A stretch of 64,000 nt of DNA. Source: Hymenobacter tibetensis. GTDB lineage: Bacteria; Bacteroidota; Bacteroidia; Cytophagales; Hymenobacteraceae. Positions 1 through 8,522 of the stretch are shown piece by piece; the first letter of the stretch is position 1, and every line of letters starts with the position of its first letter. A program made the translations under genes and the position numbers. Under the pieces are notes generated by a model. It made no database searches, was not told the origin of the DNA, and was given only the letters and a program-made list of their open reading frames with translations. The DNA is taken from contig NZ_CP094669.1 of NCBI RefSeq assembly GCF_022827545.1, positions 8,501 to 72,500 on the forward strand. The letters are read 5' to 3'.

Positions 1-564
1 CTGGGCGCTGACGGCAGCCAACTAGCAGGCGCCGCCAGCGAGACGTTAGCTGATGGTACGGGTTATGCCGTTGTACCAGCCCTCGCCCAACTCGCCATCA
101 GCCTCGACAACAACAAAAACTGGTCGGCCAACCTGGATGTATCCCAGCAGCAATGGTCGAAGTTTCGGTCGTTCAACCAGCAGGGCGGCACAGTTGGCGT
201 GGCACTCAGCAACACTCTTCGAGTAGCAGCCGGGGGAGAGTTTGTACCTGACCCAACCTCGGTCGACAATTATTTCAAGCGCGTTACGTATCGGGCTGGC
301 TTGTCGGTAGCTGAAATGCCGTACCGTCCGGGCGGGGAAGCACTGTATGATCGGGCCATCAGTTGGGGCTTCTCGTTGCCCGTTTCAGCTTCACCACTGG
401 AGGCATCTACCATCAGCTTGGGTTTCACGTACGGGCAGCGCGGCAACATCGATGTACGCACTGTGGGTAGCACGCAGGAGCGCAACATCAAGGAAGATTA
501 CATACGGGCTCAACTGGGCTTGTCGCTCAACAACCGGTGGTTTATCAAGCGCCGGATTGAATAA
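1..564 (+). CDS. Outer-membrane beta-barrel protein, C-terminal part (5' end outside window)
   Basis: The reading frame is open from base 1 to the stop at 562-564, giving the last 187 residues of a protein that begins upstream of the window. The sequence alternates polar and hydrophobic residues in barrel-like strands (stretches such as ISWGFSLPV, STISLGFTYGQRG, YIRAQLGLSL) and ends NNRWFIKRRIE, a tail I associate with Bacteroidota outer-membrane proteins encoded just before lptC. It lies 15 nt upstream of lptC in the same direction, so it is probably in the same transcript and in the envelope. Function is not recognised beyond an outer-membrane location, which is inferred. Confidence 0.75.
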   Translation: MGADGSQLAGAASETLADGTGYAVVPALAQLAISLDNNKNWSANLDVSQQQWSKFRSFNQQGGTVGVALSNTLRVAAGGEFVPDPTSVDNYFKRVTYRAGLSVAEMPYRPGGEALYDRAISWGFSLPVSASPLEASTISLGFTYGQRGNIDVRTVGSTQERNIKEDYIRAQLGLSLNNRWFIKRRIE

Positions 565-579
565 GGTTTCTCTTTCACC

Positions 580-1164
580 ATGCACACACTTCGTGTAATG
601 CGTCTGCTTTCGTCTCGGGCCGCTCTTCTGTGGCTGCTGGCGGGTACGTTGGTGGTTGGATGCAAAAAAGCGGACCCAGAAACCAAAAAGCCCGTCCAAT
701 ACAAGGGCCCTTTGCTGGAAAGCAACAACGTGCTGACGCTGTACAGCGACTCGGCAAAGTTGCAGATCAAGTACACGGCGCCGTTGGAGCAGCAGTTCGA
801 GAATGGTGACAAGCTGTACCCGAAAGGCATCAAGGTGGAATTCTACGGGGAAGGTGGTACCAAGGTGCGCAATACGCTCCAAGGTGACTATGGCCGATAC
901 GACAAGGTGAAGAACCTGTACTTCATTCGTGGCAACGTGTTCGTGAGCAACGAGGAGAAACAGCAGTCGATGAAGACTCCGCAGATGTACTTCGACCAAG
1001 TGAAGCAGTTGATTTACACGGAAGATTCCGTGCGGATTCAAACGCCCACCGAAATACTAACGGGCAAAGGGCTAACAGCCAACCAGGACTTCTCGCGCTA
1101 TACCATCCTCAAGCCCGCGGGTATCTTCACCATCGACCAGGCTTCCACAACTGGGGAGCAATAG
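580..1164 (+). CDS. lptC: LPS export ABC transporter periplasmic component LptC-like lipoprotein
   Basis: 194 residues. The N-terminus has a signal peptide followed by a lipobox-like VVGC with Cys28, so it is probably a lipoprotein or single-anchor periplasmic protein. The rest is beta-rich with the OstA/LptC-type pattern: a target strand around YSDSAKLQIKYTAP, then GDYGRYD, FIRGNVFVSN and LTANQDFSRYTI, as in Bacteroidota LptC. LptC accepts lipopolysaccharide from LptBFG in the inner membrane and passes it to LptA. lptB lies 7 kb downstream at 8523. Start at 580 is the first ATG after the upstream gene; an alternative ATG is at 598. It sits 15 nt after the upstream gene and 13 nt before the next. 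Confidence 0.8.
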   Translation: MHTLRVMRLLSSRAALLWLLAGTLVVGCKKADPETKKPVQYKGPLLESNNVLTLYSDSAKLQIKYTAPLEQQFENGDKLYPKGIKVEFYGEGGTKVRNTLQGDYGRYDKVKNLYFIRGNVFVSNEEKQQSMKTPQMYFDQVKQLIYTEDSVRIQTPTEILTGKGLTANQDFSRYTILKPAGIFTIDQASTTGEQ

Positions 1165-1177
1165 TTTTTGCCTATAC

Positions 1178-1462
1178 ATGAATCCACTGAAAAAATTCTG
1201 GGAGCCAGGATTGGGCCGCACCATCCTGTTTTCGCTTGCGGTGGTTTCCTTCGTTATTGGAGCCTATCAAACCGTATTGCAAAACGACAAGAATGCATTG
1301 AGCGACAATTACTTGTGGTTCATGACTTCGTTTGTGTGCGTGCTGTTGTATCGGTACCTGAAATTGACAGAAGACGAGAAGTTGGAGAAAGAGAAAAAGC
1401 CGCTGCCTAAGCTGCCAGGTGCTAGCACCAAACCAGTGCCGCGCAACAAGCGCCGCGGCTAG
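1178..1462 (+). CDS. Small conserved membrane protein downstream of lptC
   Basis: 94 residues with two predicted membrane segments (about residues 14-32 and 46-61: LFSLAVVSFVIGAYQTVL and YLWFMTSFVCVLLYRYL) and a strongly basic C-terminal tail rich in Lys, Pro and Arg. It follows lptC by 13 nt and is almost certainly co-transcribed. I do not recognise a functional family. Position between lptC and a PpiD-like foldase suggests an envelope role, but that is inference only. The basic tail would face the cytoplasm by the positive-inside rule. Confidence 0.7.
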   Translation: MNPLKKFWEPGLGRTILFSLAVVSFVIGAYQTVLQNDKNALSDNYLWFMTSFVCVLLYRYLKLTEDEKLEKEKKPLPKLPGASTKPVPRNKRRG

Positions 1463-1471
1463 AAAAGCAGA

Positions 1472-1554
1472 CGAAATAGTGAGTTGGGGAGTTTGCAGTT
1501 CTACTTGCGCGGTTTGCACTAGGAGAGCGGCAAACTCCCCAACTCACTATTTCG
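1472..1554. repeat. Perfect 25-bp inverted repeat with 33-nt loop
   Basis: Bases 1472-1496 and 1530-1554 are exact reverse complements; the arm core reads GTGAGTTGGGGAGTTTGC. The loop is 1497-1529. There is no T-tract after the right arm, so it does not look like a classical intrinsic terminator. It occupies most of the gap between the small membrane protein gene and the foldase gene. It could be a REP-like element, a processing or attenuation site, or a terminator of unusual form. Confidence 0.8.
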
Positions 1555-1646
1555 CGCTCCTGCCACGAGGCACCTCCTTAATTCGCCTTTTTCTGATTAT
1601 TTTGCGACTCTTTACGCTTTTACCTACTGTGCTTTTTTTCAAGTAA

Positions 1647-3767
1647 ATGGCTTTAATTAACACTATTCGAGAAAAATCAGGCTGGGCCGTGGGCACTGTC
1701 GCCATCGGCATGCTGCTCTTCATTGTGGGCGGCGACCTGATAGGAGGGAAGAACCGCCTATTCGGTGGCAATGAGAATGTGGTAGGCGAAGTAGCTGGCG
1801 AAAAAGTGGAGCTGGCAGATTTCAACAATGCGCTAGAGCAAGCCAAGCAGTCGTTTGTGCAGCAGCAAGGCCGGCAGCCCGACGAGCAGGCTATGAGCTA
1901 CCTGCGCGACCAGGCGTGGAACCAGACCATCTTCCGTATTGCGTTCCAGAAAGAATTCGACAAGCTAGGCCTAACCGTATCGGACGACGAGCTAACCGAT
2001 ATGGTGCAGGGCAAGAACATTCACCCGAGCATTCGGCAGGCTTTCACTGACCCAAAGACCGGGCAGTTTGACCGTACCAAAATCGTTACGTATCTGCAGG
2101 GCCTAGACAAGCTGCCACCCGATGCGCAAGCTGCTTGGCAAAACTTTGAGGCCAACCTGGGTCCGGAGCGGATGGCACAGAAGTACAACAACTTGCTGAA
2201 GTTGAGTACCTACGTGACGACCGCAGAAGCCAAGCGCTTCAATGAAGACCAAAACAGCCGCGCCAGCATGCGTTATCTGTTTGTCCCATACTTCTCCATC
2301 TCCGATTCGGCGGTGAAAGTAACGGACGAGCAGCTGCAAGCTTACCTCGACAAGAACAAGGCCCGCTACAAAGTAGAAGATGGCCGCGACTTGGAGTACG
2401 TAACCATTCCGGTGGTAGCGTCCAAAGAAGACACGGCGGCCGTGCGGGAAACGGTGGCCCAACTGGCTACGCAATTCACTACCGCTCCCAACGACTCGTT
2501 GTTTGTGAAACTGAACTCCGACCAGCCCTACAACGACAACTACGTTTCACCTGCTGATATGCCGGAGAAGCTGCGCCAGCAACTGCCCCTTACAGTGGGT
2601 CAGGTGTACGGTCCTTATGCAGAAAACGGAACGGTGAGCCTGCACAAAGTAACTGGCCAAAAAGCCGGAACGCAGTCGGCGGCGCGCGCCAGCCATATCC
2701 TCATCAAGCCCGAAGGTACCACGCCAGAAGCAGAAGCTGCTGCGTTGGCCAAAGCCAAAGACTTGCTAGCCAAAATCAAAGGCGGAGCTGACTTCGCGGC
2801 TATGGCTCGGCAGTTCGGGACCGATGGAACGGTAAGCACCGGCGGCGACTTGGGCTGGTTCCAGCAGGGTCGCATGGTGCCAGAGTTTGAAAAAGCCATT
2901 TTTGGGGCTACCTCCACGGGCTTGCTACCTGCTCCGGTGAAGACCTCGTTCGGTTACCACATCATCAAAATCACGGCTCCCAAAACCAACCAGACGTATC
3001 AGCTTGCTACGGTACAGAAGAAGATGGAGCCATCGGAAGCTACGCGCGAAGCGGCTTACGCGAAAGCCCAGGCGCTGAAAGGCCAAGTGACCGATCTGGA
3101 AAGCTTCCGGAAAGTGGTGGCCAAAGAAAAGGTGTTGCAGAAGCAAGAGGTAAAAGGCCTTGGCCGTGGCGACCAAGCGGTGAACAGCCTGCAGGGAGCC
3201 CGCGAAATTGTGCGGTGGGCATATGGCGTTGGAGGCAAGAAAACCGAAGTAGGTGATGTTTCAGACGTGTTTGAAGTAGGTGACCAGTACGTGGTAGCCG
3301 TATTGACCGGTCAGCGGAGCAAAGGCACTGCCGATGTTGCTAGCCTTCGCCCAGAACTTTCGGCGGCTGTCCGCAACGAGGAGAAGGCCAAGCAGATTAT
3401 CAGCAAGCTGAACGGCAAAACGGGTGCGCTAGAGCAAATAGCTACCACCTATGGGGCGGCAGCCCAAGTGAAAACGGCTGATGGCGTAGTGCTCGGTTCG
3501 GGTACCATTCCTGGCTTAGGCAGCGAGCCGCTAGCGGTGGGCAAAGCATTTGGCTTGAAGCCCGGCCAGAAGTCGGCTCCCATTCAGGGAGAGCAGGGCG
3601 TGCTGATTGTAGAGCCTGTTCGTGTGGATAAGTCTACGTCAGCTACCGATCTGTCAGCTGTTCGCAAGCAACTCACCGACCAGCGCACCGGCCGGGCCGA
3701 TGGCCTGATCTACGAAGCAGTGAAAGCCAACGCCAACATCAAAGATGAGCGCAACAAGTTCTTCTAA
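1647..3767 (+). CDS. ppiD: PpiD/SurA-like membrane-anchored peptidylprolyl isomerase
   Basis: 706 residues. An N-terminal membrane anchor (about residues 13-31, WAVGTVAIGMLLFIVGGDL) is followed by a SurA_N-type chaperone region (residues 45-190) and a parvulin (PpiC) rotamase domain around residues 345-450, with the typical ASHILIK start and GDLGWFQQGRMVPEFE core ending in FGYHIIKI. A second, more degenerate parvulin-like or chaperone region follows. It should act in the periplasm, anchored in the inner membrane, helping outer-membrane proteins fold. Length and order match Bacteroidota proteins annotated as PpiD-like. A clear terminator follows at 3789, so the transcript probably ends here. 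Confidence 0.88.
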   Translation: MALINTIREKSGWAVGTVAIGMLLFIVGGDLIGGKNRLFGGNENVVGEVAGEKVELADFNNALEQAKQSFVQQQGRQPDEQAMSYLRDQAWNQTIFRIAFQKEFDKLGLTVSDDELTDMVQGKNIHPSIRQAFTDPKTGQFDRTKIVTYLQGLDKLPPDAQAAWQNFEANLGPERMAQKYNNLLKLSTYVTTAEAKRFNEDQNSRASMRYLFVPYFSISDSAVKVTDEQLQAYLDKNKARYKVEDGRDLEYVTIPVVASKEDTAAVRETVAQLATQFTTAPNDSLFVKLNSDQPYNDNYVSPADMPEKLRQQLPLTVGQVYGPYAENGTVSLHKVTGQKAGTQSAARASHILIKPEGTTPEAEAAALAKAKDLLAKIKGGADFAAMARQFGTDGTVSTGGDLGWFQQGRMVPEFEKAIFGATSTGLLPAPVKTSFGYHIIKITAPKTNQTYQLATVQKKMEPSEATREAAYAKAQALKGQVTDLESFRKVVAKEKVLQKQEVKGLGRGDQAVNSLQGAREIVRWAYGVGGKKTEVGDVSDVFEVGDQYVVAVLTGQRSKGTADVASLRPELSAAVRNEEKAKQIISKLNGKTGALEQIATTYGAAAQVKTADGVVLGSGTIPGLGSEPLAVGKAFGLKPGQKSAPIQGEQGVLIVEPVRVDKSTSATDLSAVRKQLTDQRTGRADGLIYEAVKANANIKDERNKFF

Positions 3768-3788
3768 ACCCTGCTGTTGCTTATAGAG

Positions 3789-3818
3789 AAAGCCGCTCCC
3801 AACAGAGCGGCTTTTTTT
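3789..3818 (+). terminator. Intrinsic terminator after the PpiD-like gene
   Basis: A 10-bp stem (3789-3798 with 3805-3814, core AGCCGCTC/GAGCGGCT) with a 6-nt loop runs straight into a T7 tract. It lies 22 nt after the foldase stop codon. Confidence 0.9.
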
Positions 3819-3982
3819 GTGAAAGGACGTATCCATATCCAGCACAGGCGAGGCACCGAAACGCTGGGTTCTGTGGCTGCCGAACTGCCGGGCCCAAAGG
3901 AGCGTCGGATTTCCTGCTTATCTTGAAATGAATCTGACGGCGCTGCCGTTTGCGTTGGTATCTGCTATCTATTGTTGTTTGT

Positions 3983-5794
3983 ATGCGCCACTTCCATAGT
4001 CTGTTCTTCTCTCTATTGCTCTGTAGTACTGCGCCGCTTCAGGCCCAACAGGAGAGCGGCAACACTTCTTTGGCCAAAGAGTATGCCCGCAAAGGAGAAC
4101 ACGAAAAGGCTGCTTTTCTCTTTAGCAAGCTGCCCGCCGATGCACAAACATCAGCAGATGTGTTGCCCGATTACTTAACGGCGTTGCAGGGGCTGAAGCG
4201 CTACAAAGACGCTGAAAAACTAGTAAAGCGCGCCATCCGGCAGCACCCCGAGGAAGGTGGCTACGGTGTGGCGCTGGGCAGCCTCTACACTGTGTCCGGC
4301 GACGAGGGTGCGGCTACCAAGCAATACGAAAAGCTGCTCAGCCAACTTACCTCCACACAGGTGCTGCCCGTTGCGGCCGAATTTAGCCGCCGCAACCAGC
4401 CTGACTGGGCCGAGAAAACCTATTTGCGCGGTCGGCAGCTGTCCAAGAACGATTCCGAATTCAGCACGCAGCTGGTGCAGCTCTACACCCAGACTGGCAA
4501 CACCGAGAAGCTGCTTGGCGAAACACTGCGCCTCGTGCAGACCGACGAGACGCAGCTGCCCTTCGTGCGCAACATGTTGCAGAACAGCCTGCAAAACGAG
4601 AAGGATTTCGACACCTTGGAGCGTCAGTTGCTCACCAACGTGCAGAAGTACCCAGAGCAGAGCGTGTACAGCGAGCTGCTGCTGTGGCTGCAAGTACAGC
4701 GCCGCGACTTTACTGGAGCCTTAGTTCAAGCCAAAGCCCTCGACCGGCGTGGTCGCACCGAAGGCAGCCGCGTGATGGACTTGGCCGCCATTGCCCAGTA
4801 CAACAAAGACTACGAAAGCGCCATTGGGGGTTACGAATATGTGCTCCGCGAATACAAAGGTGGTCCGTTTTATGCTGCGGCCCGGCAGCGGCTGGTGCAA
4901 AGCCGGGAAGCGTTGGTGCGCGAAACGTATCCCGTAGACCCCGCCAAGATTCGCAGCCTGATTGGAGAGTATCAGCAGGTGTTGGCAGAGTTGGGGCGCA
5001 CGCCCCAGACTGCCCCCGTGCTGCGTAGTATGGCCGTGTTGCACGCCTTCCAGCTCGATGAGAAAGCGCAGGCCGTCGTGCTGTTGCAGGAGGTTATCGA
5101 CATGCCGCGGGCCAGTATTGAGGTAGTAGACCAAGCCAAGATTGACTTAGCGGATATCTACTTGCTGCGGGGTGAGCCCTGGGAGGCAACCTTGCTGTAC
5201 TCGCAGGTGGAAAAGTCGCACAAGGATTCACCGCTGGGTTACGAGGCCAAGTTGCGCAACGCCCGGTTGAGCTACTTTGCTGGCGACTTCAAGCTAGCCA
5301 AAAGTCACCTTGATATTCTCAAGGAAGCTACCACCCGCGAAATAGCCAACGACGCCATGCAGCTCAGCCTGCTCATCACCGACAATACCGCTATGGATAC
5401 GGCTGGTGTTGCCCTGCGCGATTATGCGTCGGTGGAGCAGCTGGTGTTTCAGAACAAGCTGCCTGAGGCGTTGCGGGGCTTGGATGCCCTCCTACAGAAG
5501 TACCCCGGCCACGCCCTGCAGGACGATGCCTGGTTTCTGAAAGCGCAACTCCAACGCCGCACCGGTGAGTATCGGGCGGCTGTTACCACGCTCGAGAGAA
5601 TCACCAACAACCCGAAGTACGACGTGCTCAGCGACGATGCCATGTTCTTGCTGGCCAGTATTCAGGAAGAAAATCTGCAAGACAAAGAGCAAGCGAAGAA
5701 TCTGTACAACCAATTTTTGGCGAAGTACCCCGGCAGCATCTACGTAGCGGAAGCGCGCAAGCGGTTCCGGAAGCTGCGCGGCGACAGTTTGTAG
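3983..5794 (+). CDS. Secreted tetratricopeptide-repeat protein
   Basis: 603 residues from the ATG at 3983. The same frame extends up to a TTG at 3950, but only the ATG at 3983 gives a clean signal peptide (MRHFHSLFFSLLLCSTAPLQ, cleavage near AQA-QQ). The mature protein is almost wholly TPR/alpha-helical repeats: AKEYARKGEHEKAAFLFSKL near the start, GVALGSLYTVSGDEGAATKQYE in the middle, and QDDAWFLKAQL and NLYNQFLAKYPGS near the end, the last resembling YbgF/BamD-type repeats. It is probably periplasmic. The specific partner is unknown; single gene with its own terminator-bounded upstream side. Confidence 0.85.
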   Translation: MRHFHSLFFSLLLCSTAPLQAQQESGNTSLAKEYARKGEHEKAAFLFSKLPADAQTSADVLPDYLTALQGLKRYKDAEKLVKRAIRQHPEEGGYGVALGSLYTVSGDEGAATKQYEKLLSQLTSTQVLPVAAEFSRRNQPDWAEKTYLRGRQLSKNDSEFSTQLVQLYTQTGNTEKLLGETLRLVQTDETQLPFVRNMLQNSLQNEKDFDTLERQLLTNVQKYPEQSVYSELLLWLQVQRRDFTGALVQAKALDRRGRTEGSRVMDLAAIAQYNKDYESAIGGYEYVLREYKGGPFYAAARQRLVQSREALVRETYPVDPAKIRSLIGEYQQVLAELGRTPQTAPVLRSMAVLHAFQLDEKAQAVVLLQEVIDMPRASIEVVDQAKIDLADIYLLRGEPWEATLLYSQVEKSHKDSPLGYEAKLRNARLSYFAGDFKLAKSHLDILKEATTREIANDAMQLSLLITDNTAMDTAGVALRDYASVEQLVFQNKLPEALRGLDALLQKYPGHALQDDAWFLKAQLQRRTGEYRAAVTTLERITNNPKYDVLSDDAMFLLASIQEENLQDKEQAKNLYNQFLAKYPGSIYVAEARKRFRKLRGDSL

Positions 5795-5825
5795 CGTATC
5801 TGCCCAAGAACGCAACAACTCTAGC

Positions 5826-5939
5826 TCATACAGTGCGTGCGCTTCGCACGGGTGTTCTGTACGTTGCTGAGGGCAGCAAGCAGGGGCAGCCGAAGAATAT
5901 AAATAGCAGGCCTAATGCCCCAATGAAAATCAGGTACAT
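5826..5939 (-). CDS. Possible small membrane protein (37 aa), weak call
   Basis: In the gap between the TPR gene and recJ, the minus strand carries an ATG-started frame of 37 codons whose N-terminus is strongly hydrophobic (MYLIFIGALGLLFIFFG), followed by a short basic tail. A single membrane helix of this quality is unusual by chance, but there is no clear promoter or homologue that I recognise. Otherwise the 5795-6100 gap (306 nt) holds only a short 6-bp hairpin at 5836-5850 and the recJ promoter element. Confidence 0.25.
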   Translation of the reverse strand: MYLIFIGALGLLFIFFGCPCLLPSATYRTPVRSARTV

Positions 5940-6065
5940 AACATTGTTGGAGAGGGTGTACTGGCTCTATTTACCAACCAACGCACGCGAGTTGGGCATG
6001 CAGGTAAACCACCTACTTCAAAGTGTAAGACACCAGCAACAACTGGGCGGGCGCGGTTTTCTTCG

Positions 6066-6073
6066 TACTTTTG
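6066..6073 (+). promoter_or_regulatory. -7 promoter element for recJ
   Basis: TACTTTTG matches the Bacteroidota -7 consensus TAnnTTTG exactly. The expected transcript start is near 6079, upstream of the ATGs at 6101 and 6107 and downstream of the TTG at 6071, which argues against the longer reading frame. No good -33 TTG is seen. Confidence 0.5.
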
Positions 6074-6100
6074 AAGACAAGGCCGACCCCGGCAGCTGCT

Positions 6101-7828
6101 ATGCACATGGAAAAACGATGGATTCGCAAGCCAGCGCCTGACGCTGAAAAGGTTCGGTCCTTGGCCGACGCATTGCGCGTCAAAGAAACCATTATAGCAC
6201 TGCTTTGCCAGCGTGAGGTTTGCACGTTTGAAGAGGCCCGCGCCTACTTCCGTCCCAATCTGCGGGAACTACCCAACCCACTGCTGATGCGCGACATGGA
6301 CCGCGCCGTAGCCCGCCTAACTTATGCGCTGCATGCCGGCCAGCGCGTGCTGATATTCGGCGACTATGACGTAGACGGCACCACCTCGGTAGCCGTGGTG
6401 TACAGCTACCTGCGCCGCTTCTTTGGGCCGGAGCGCATCGACTACTACATACCAGACCGTTACAAAGAAGGGTACGGGGTGTCAGAAGCGGGTATCGACT
6501 TTGCGGCCGACAACGACTTCGCCCTCATTATTGCCCTCGACTGCGGCGTGAAATCCGTGGACAAGGTGGTATATGCCAATGAGCGGGGAGTGGACTTCAT
6601 CATCTGCGACCATCACCTGCCGGGCACCGAGCTACCTGCCGCCGTGGCCGTGCTTGATCCCAAGCGGGCCGGCTGCCAGTATCCGTTCAAAGAGCTTTCG
6701 GGCTGTGGCGTAGGCTTTAAGCTGATGCAAGCCTTCACCGAAGACCAGGGCTTGGATGAAGAACCGCTCTACGACCTGCTGGATCTGGTGGCGGTGAGTA
6801 TTGCCGCCGACATTGTGCCTATCATGGGCGAAAACCGGACGCTGGCGTACCACGGCCTACGCTTGCTCAACGACCCCACCCGGCCTCAGCGCCCTGGCCT
6901 CGATGCGCTTCGTGAACTCGCCGGCTTGCAAACCGCTGAGTTGAACATCAGCAGCTTGGTATTTGGCTTCTCGCCGCGCATCAACGCCGCGGGCCGTATG
7001 GGAGACGCCAAACGTTCGGTGGCTATGCTGTTGGCTTCCAGCAAAGAGGAGGCTTTCGAGAAGGCTTCGGTGGTGGACAAGACCAACCAAGAGCGCCGCG
7101 GCTTCGACACCAGCATTACCAAGGAAGCTCTGGATATGATTGAGGCCGATGCGCTTTTTCAGGACGCCCATACCACGGTGCTCTACAAAGAGGACTGGCA
7201 CAAAGGCGTGGTTGGTATCGTGGCCTCGCGCTGCCTCGACAAGTACTACCGCCCCACCATCATCCTGACGCATAGCAACGGCAAAGCCACTGGCTCGGCC
7301 CGCTCTGTGGCTGGGTTTGATGTGCACCAAGCCATTGAAGAGTGCGCCGACCTTCTGGATCAGTACGGGGGGCATATGTATGCCGCAGGTCTGACGTTGC
7401 CGGTTGAGAACCTGCCGGCCTTCCGGGCGAAGTTCGAGAGGATAGTAGCTAGCCGCATCCTGCCCGAGCAGATGATTCCGCCCGTAGATATTGACGCCGA
7501 ACTTGATTTGAGCGACGTCACGAATGGCTTCTATAACCTGCTGCGCCAGATGGAGCCTTTCGGGCCCGGCAATGCCAACCCGACCTTCATGGCGCGCAAC
7601 GTGTATGCCGCTCCCAACTCGGCGCGTGTAGTTGGGCAGTCACACCTTAAAATAGCCCTCACCCAAGACGGCCACCACGTGGTAGATGCCATTGGCTTTG
7701 GCCTTGGCGAGCATCTGCAACGTATTCAGGAGGGTGAGCCATTCAGTGTGTGCTATACCGTAGAAATCAACGAGTACCGGGGCGTCAGAACCTTGCAGCT
7801 GCGCGTAAAGGACATTCGCTGGGAATAA
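6101..7828 (+). CDS. recJ: Single-stranded-DNA-specific exonuclease RecJ
   Basis: 575 residues from the ATG at 6101 (6107 is an equally good start). The DHH phosphoesterase motifs are all visible: FGDYDVDGTTS, ALDCGVKS, CDHHLPG, then the DHHA1 motif GGHMYAAGLTL and a C-terminal OB-fold ending RTLQLRVKDIRW. RecJ degrades single-stranded DNA 5' to 3' in recombination and mismatch repair in the cytoplasm and needs Mn or Mg bound by the DHH residues. Length is the usual 560-580. It is transcribed alone and faces the DoxX gene convergently, with a short hairpin at about 7829-7857 between them. Confidence 0.95.
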   Translation: MHMEKRWIRKPAPDAEKVRSLADALRVKETIIALLCQREVCTFEEARAYFRPNLRELPNPLLMRDMDRAVARLTYALHAGQRVLIFGDYDVDGTTSVAVVYSYLRRFFGPERIDYYIPDRYKEGYGVSEAGIDFAADNDFALIIALDCGVKSVDKVVYANERGVDFIICDHHLPGTELPAAVAVLDPKRAGCQYPFKELSGCGVGFKLMQAFTEDQGLDEEPLYDLLDLVAVSIAADIVPIMGENRTLAYHGLRLLNDPTRPQRPGLDALRELAGLQTAELNISSLVFGFSPRINAAGRMGDAKRSVAMLLASSKEEAFEKASVVDKTNQERRGFDTSITKEALDMIEADALFQDAHTTVLYKEDWHKGVVGIVASRCLDKYYRPTIILTHSNGKATGSARSVAGFDVHQAIEECADLLDQYGGHMYAAGLTLPVENLPAFRAKFERIVASRILPEQMIPPVDIDAELDLSDVTNGFYNLLRQMEPFGPGNANPTFMARNVYAAPNSARVVGQSHLKIALTQDGHHVVDAIGFGLGEHLQRIQEGEPFSVCYTVEINEYRGVRTLQLRVKDIRWE

Positions 7829-7860
7829 AGCAGCCTGCTTTGTGCGCAGGATGCTGCTCG

Positions 7861-8253
7861 CTATTCTTGTTTGCTAATCATGCGTGCGCTCCACCACACC
7901 CACCCAATTAGCACCAGCTGGAGCGGCAGCCGCAGCCACAACGCCCAAAGCGGGACCGACAAACCGGCTCCCTGCGTTTGCACCATGTACACGTTCGCCG
8001 GAAATACGGCCAGCAGCAGCAAAATCAGTCCCCAGCCTGCTGCCTGACGTGTAGCAGGCAATAGTAGTCCCAAGCCGCCTGCTACTTCGGCAGCGCCGCT
8101 CAGGTACACGAGCAGTAGCGGGGCCGGCAGATAAGGCGGCATGATGCGCACGTATGGTGCTGGCGCCACGAAATGCAGGATTCCGGCGCCCACAAAAATG
8201 AGCGCCAGTAGGTAAAGACTAGATTTGCGCAGTACGGACATGATAGGAGACAC
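7861..8253 (-). CDS. DoxX-family membrane protein
   Basis: 130 residues with four membrane segments, matching the DoxX/MauE-like fold: LYLLALIFVGAGILHFV, then PAPLLLVYLSGAAEVAGGLGLLLP with the conserved Gly/Glu pattern of this family, then LILLLLAVFPANVYMV, then LQLVLIGWVWW. DoxX proteins are small inner-membrane proteins linked in other bacteria to quinone or thiosulfate oxidation and stress, but the role here is not known. An internal ATG at 8241 would give a protein 4 residues shorter. It is a single gene convergent with recJ. Confidence 0.85.
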   Translation of the reverse strand: MSPIMSVLRKSSLYLLALIFVGAGILHFVAPAPYVRIMPPYLPAPLLLVYLSGAAEVAGGLGLLLPATRQAAGWGLILLLLAVFPANVYMVQTQGAGLSVPLWALWLRLPLQLVLIGWVWWSARMISKQE

Positions 8254-8510
8254 GAAGCAGAACCTTGGAGGCTATAAGTTGCAATGGATTTGGTGTGTAG
8301 CGGCTTGCCTTTAATTTATATTTCGGGGCGGCTTGAACTGTCTTCCCGCCATGCGTTGTCTGCCTGAGACGGTACTAGCACGCATCCTTGCTGATACGTG
8401 CATAGGAAATCCATACTTCCGGCCAGTGCTTCAGGTGTCTTTCGTACTAGGCTAGCTACACTACCGTTATCCTACTACCAGCTAACAACTATCCTGCCCG
8501 CGCCTTCTCT

Positions 8511-8519
8511 TACCTTTGC
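8511..8519 (+). promoter_or_regulatory. -7 promoter element for lptB, very close to the start codon
   Basis: TACCTTTGC matches TAnnTTTG perfectly and ends 3 nt before the lptB ATG at 8523. In Bacteroidota, transcription starts about 5-7 nt after this element, so the mRNA would begin at or just inside the start codon. The matching -33 TTG is not obvious. Confidence 0.5.
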
Positions 8520-8522
8520 TCT

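Noticed and set aside
391..1041. Open frame of 216 codons on the minus strand
   Set aside because: Antisense to the outer-membrane protein and lptC genes, with no recognisable features.
5836..5850. Short hairpin after the TPR gene
   Set aside because: Only 6 bp with no T-tract; too weak to call a terminator.
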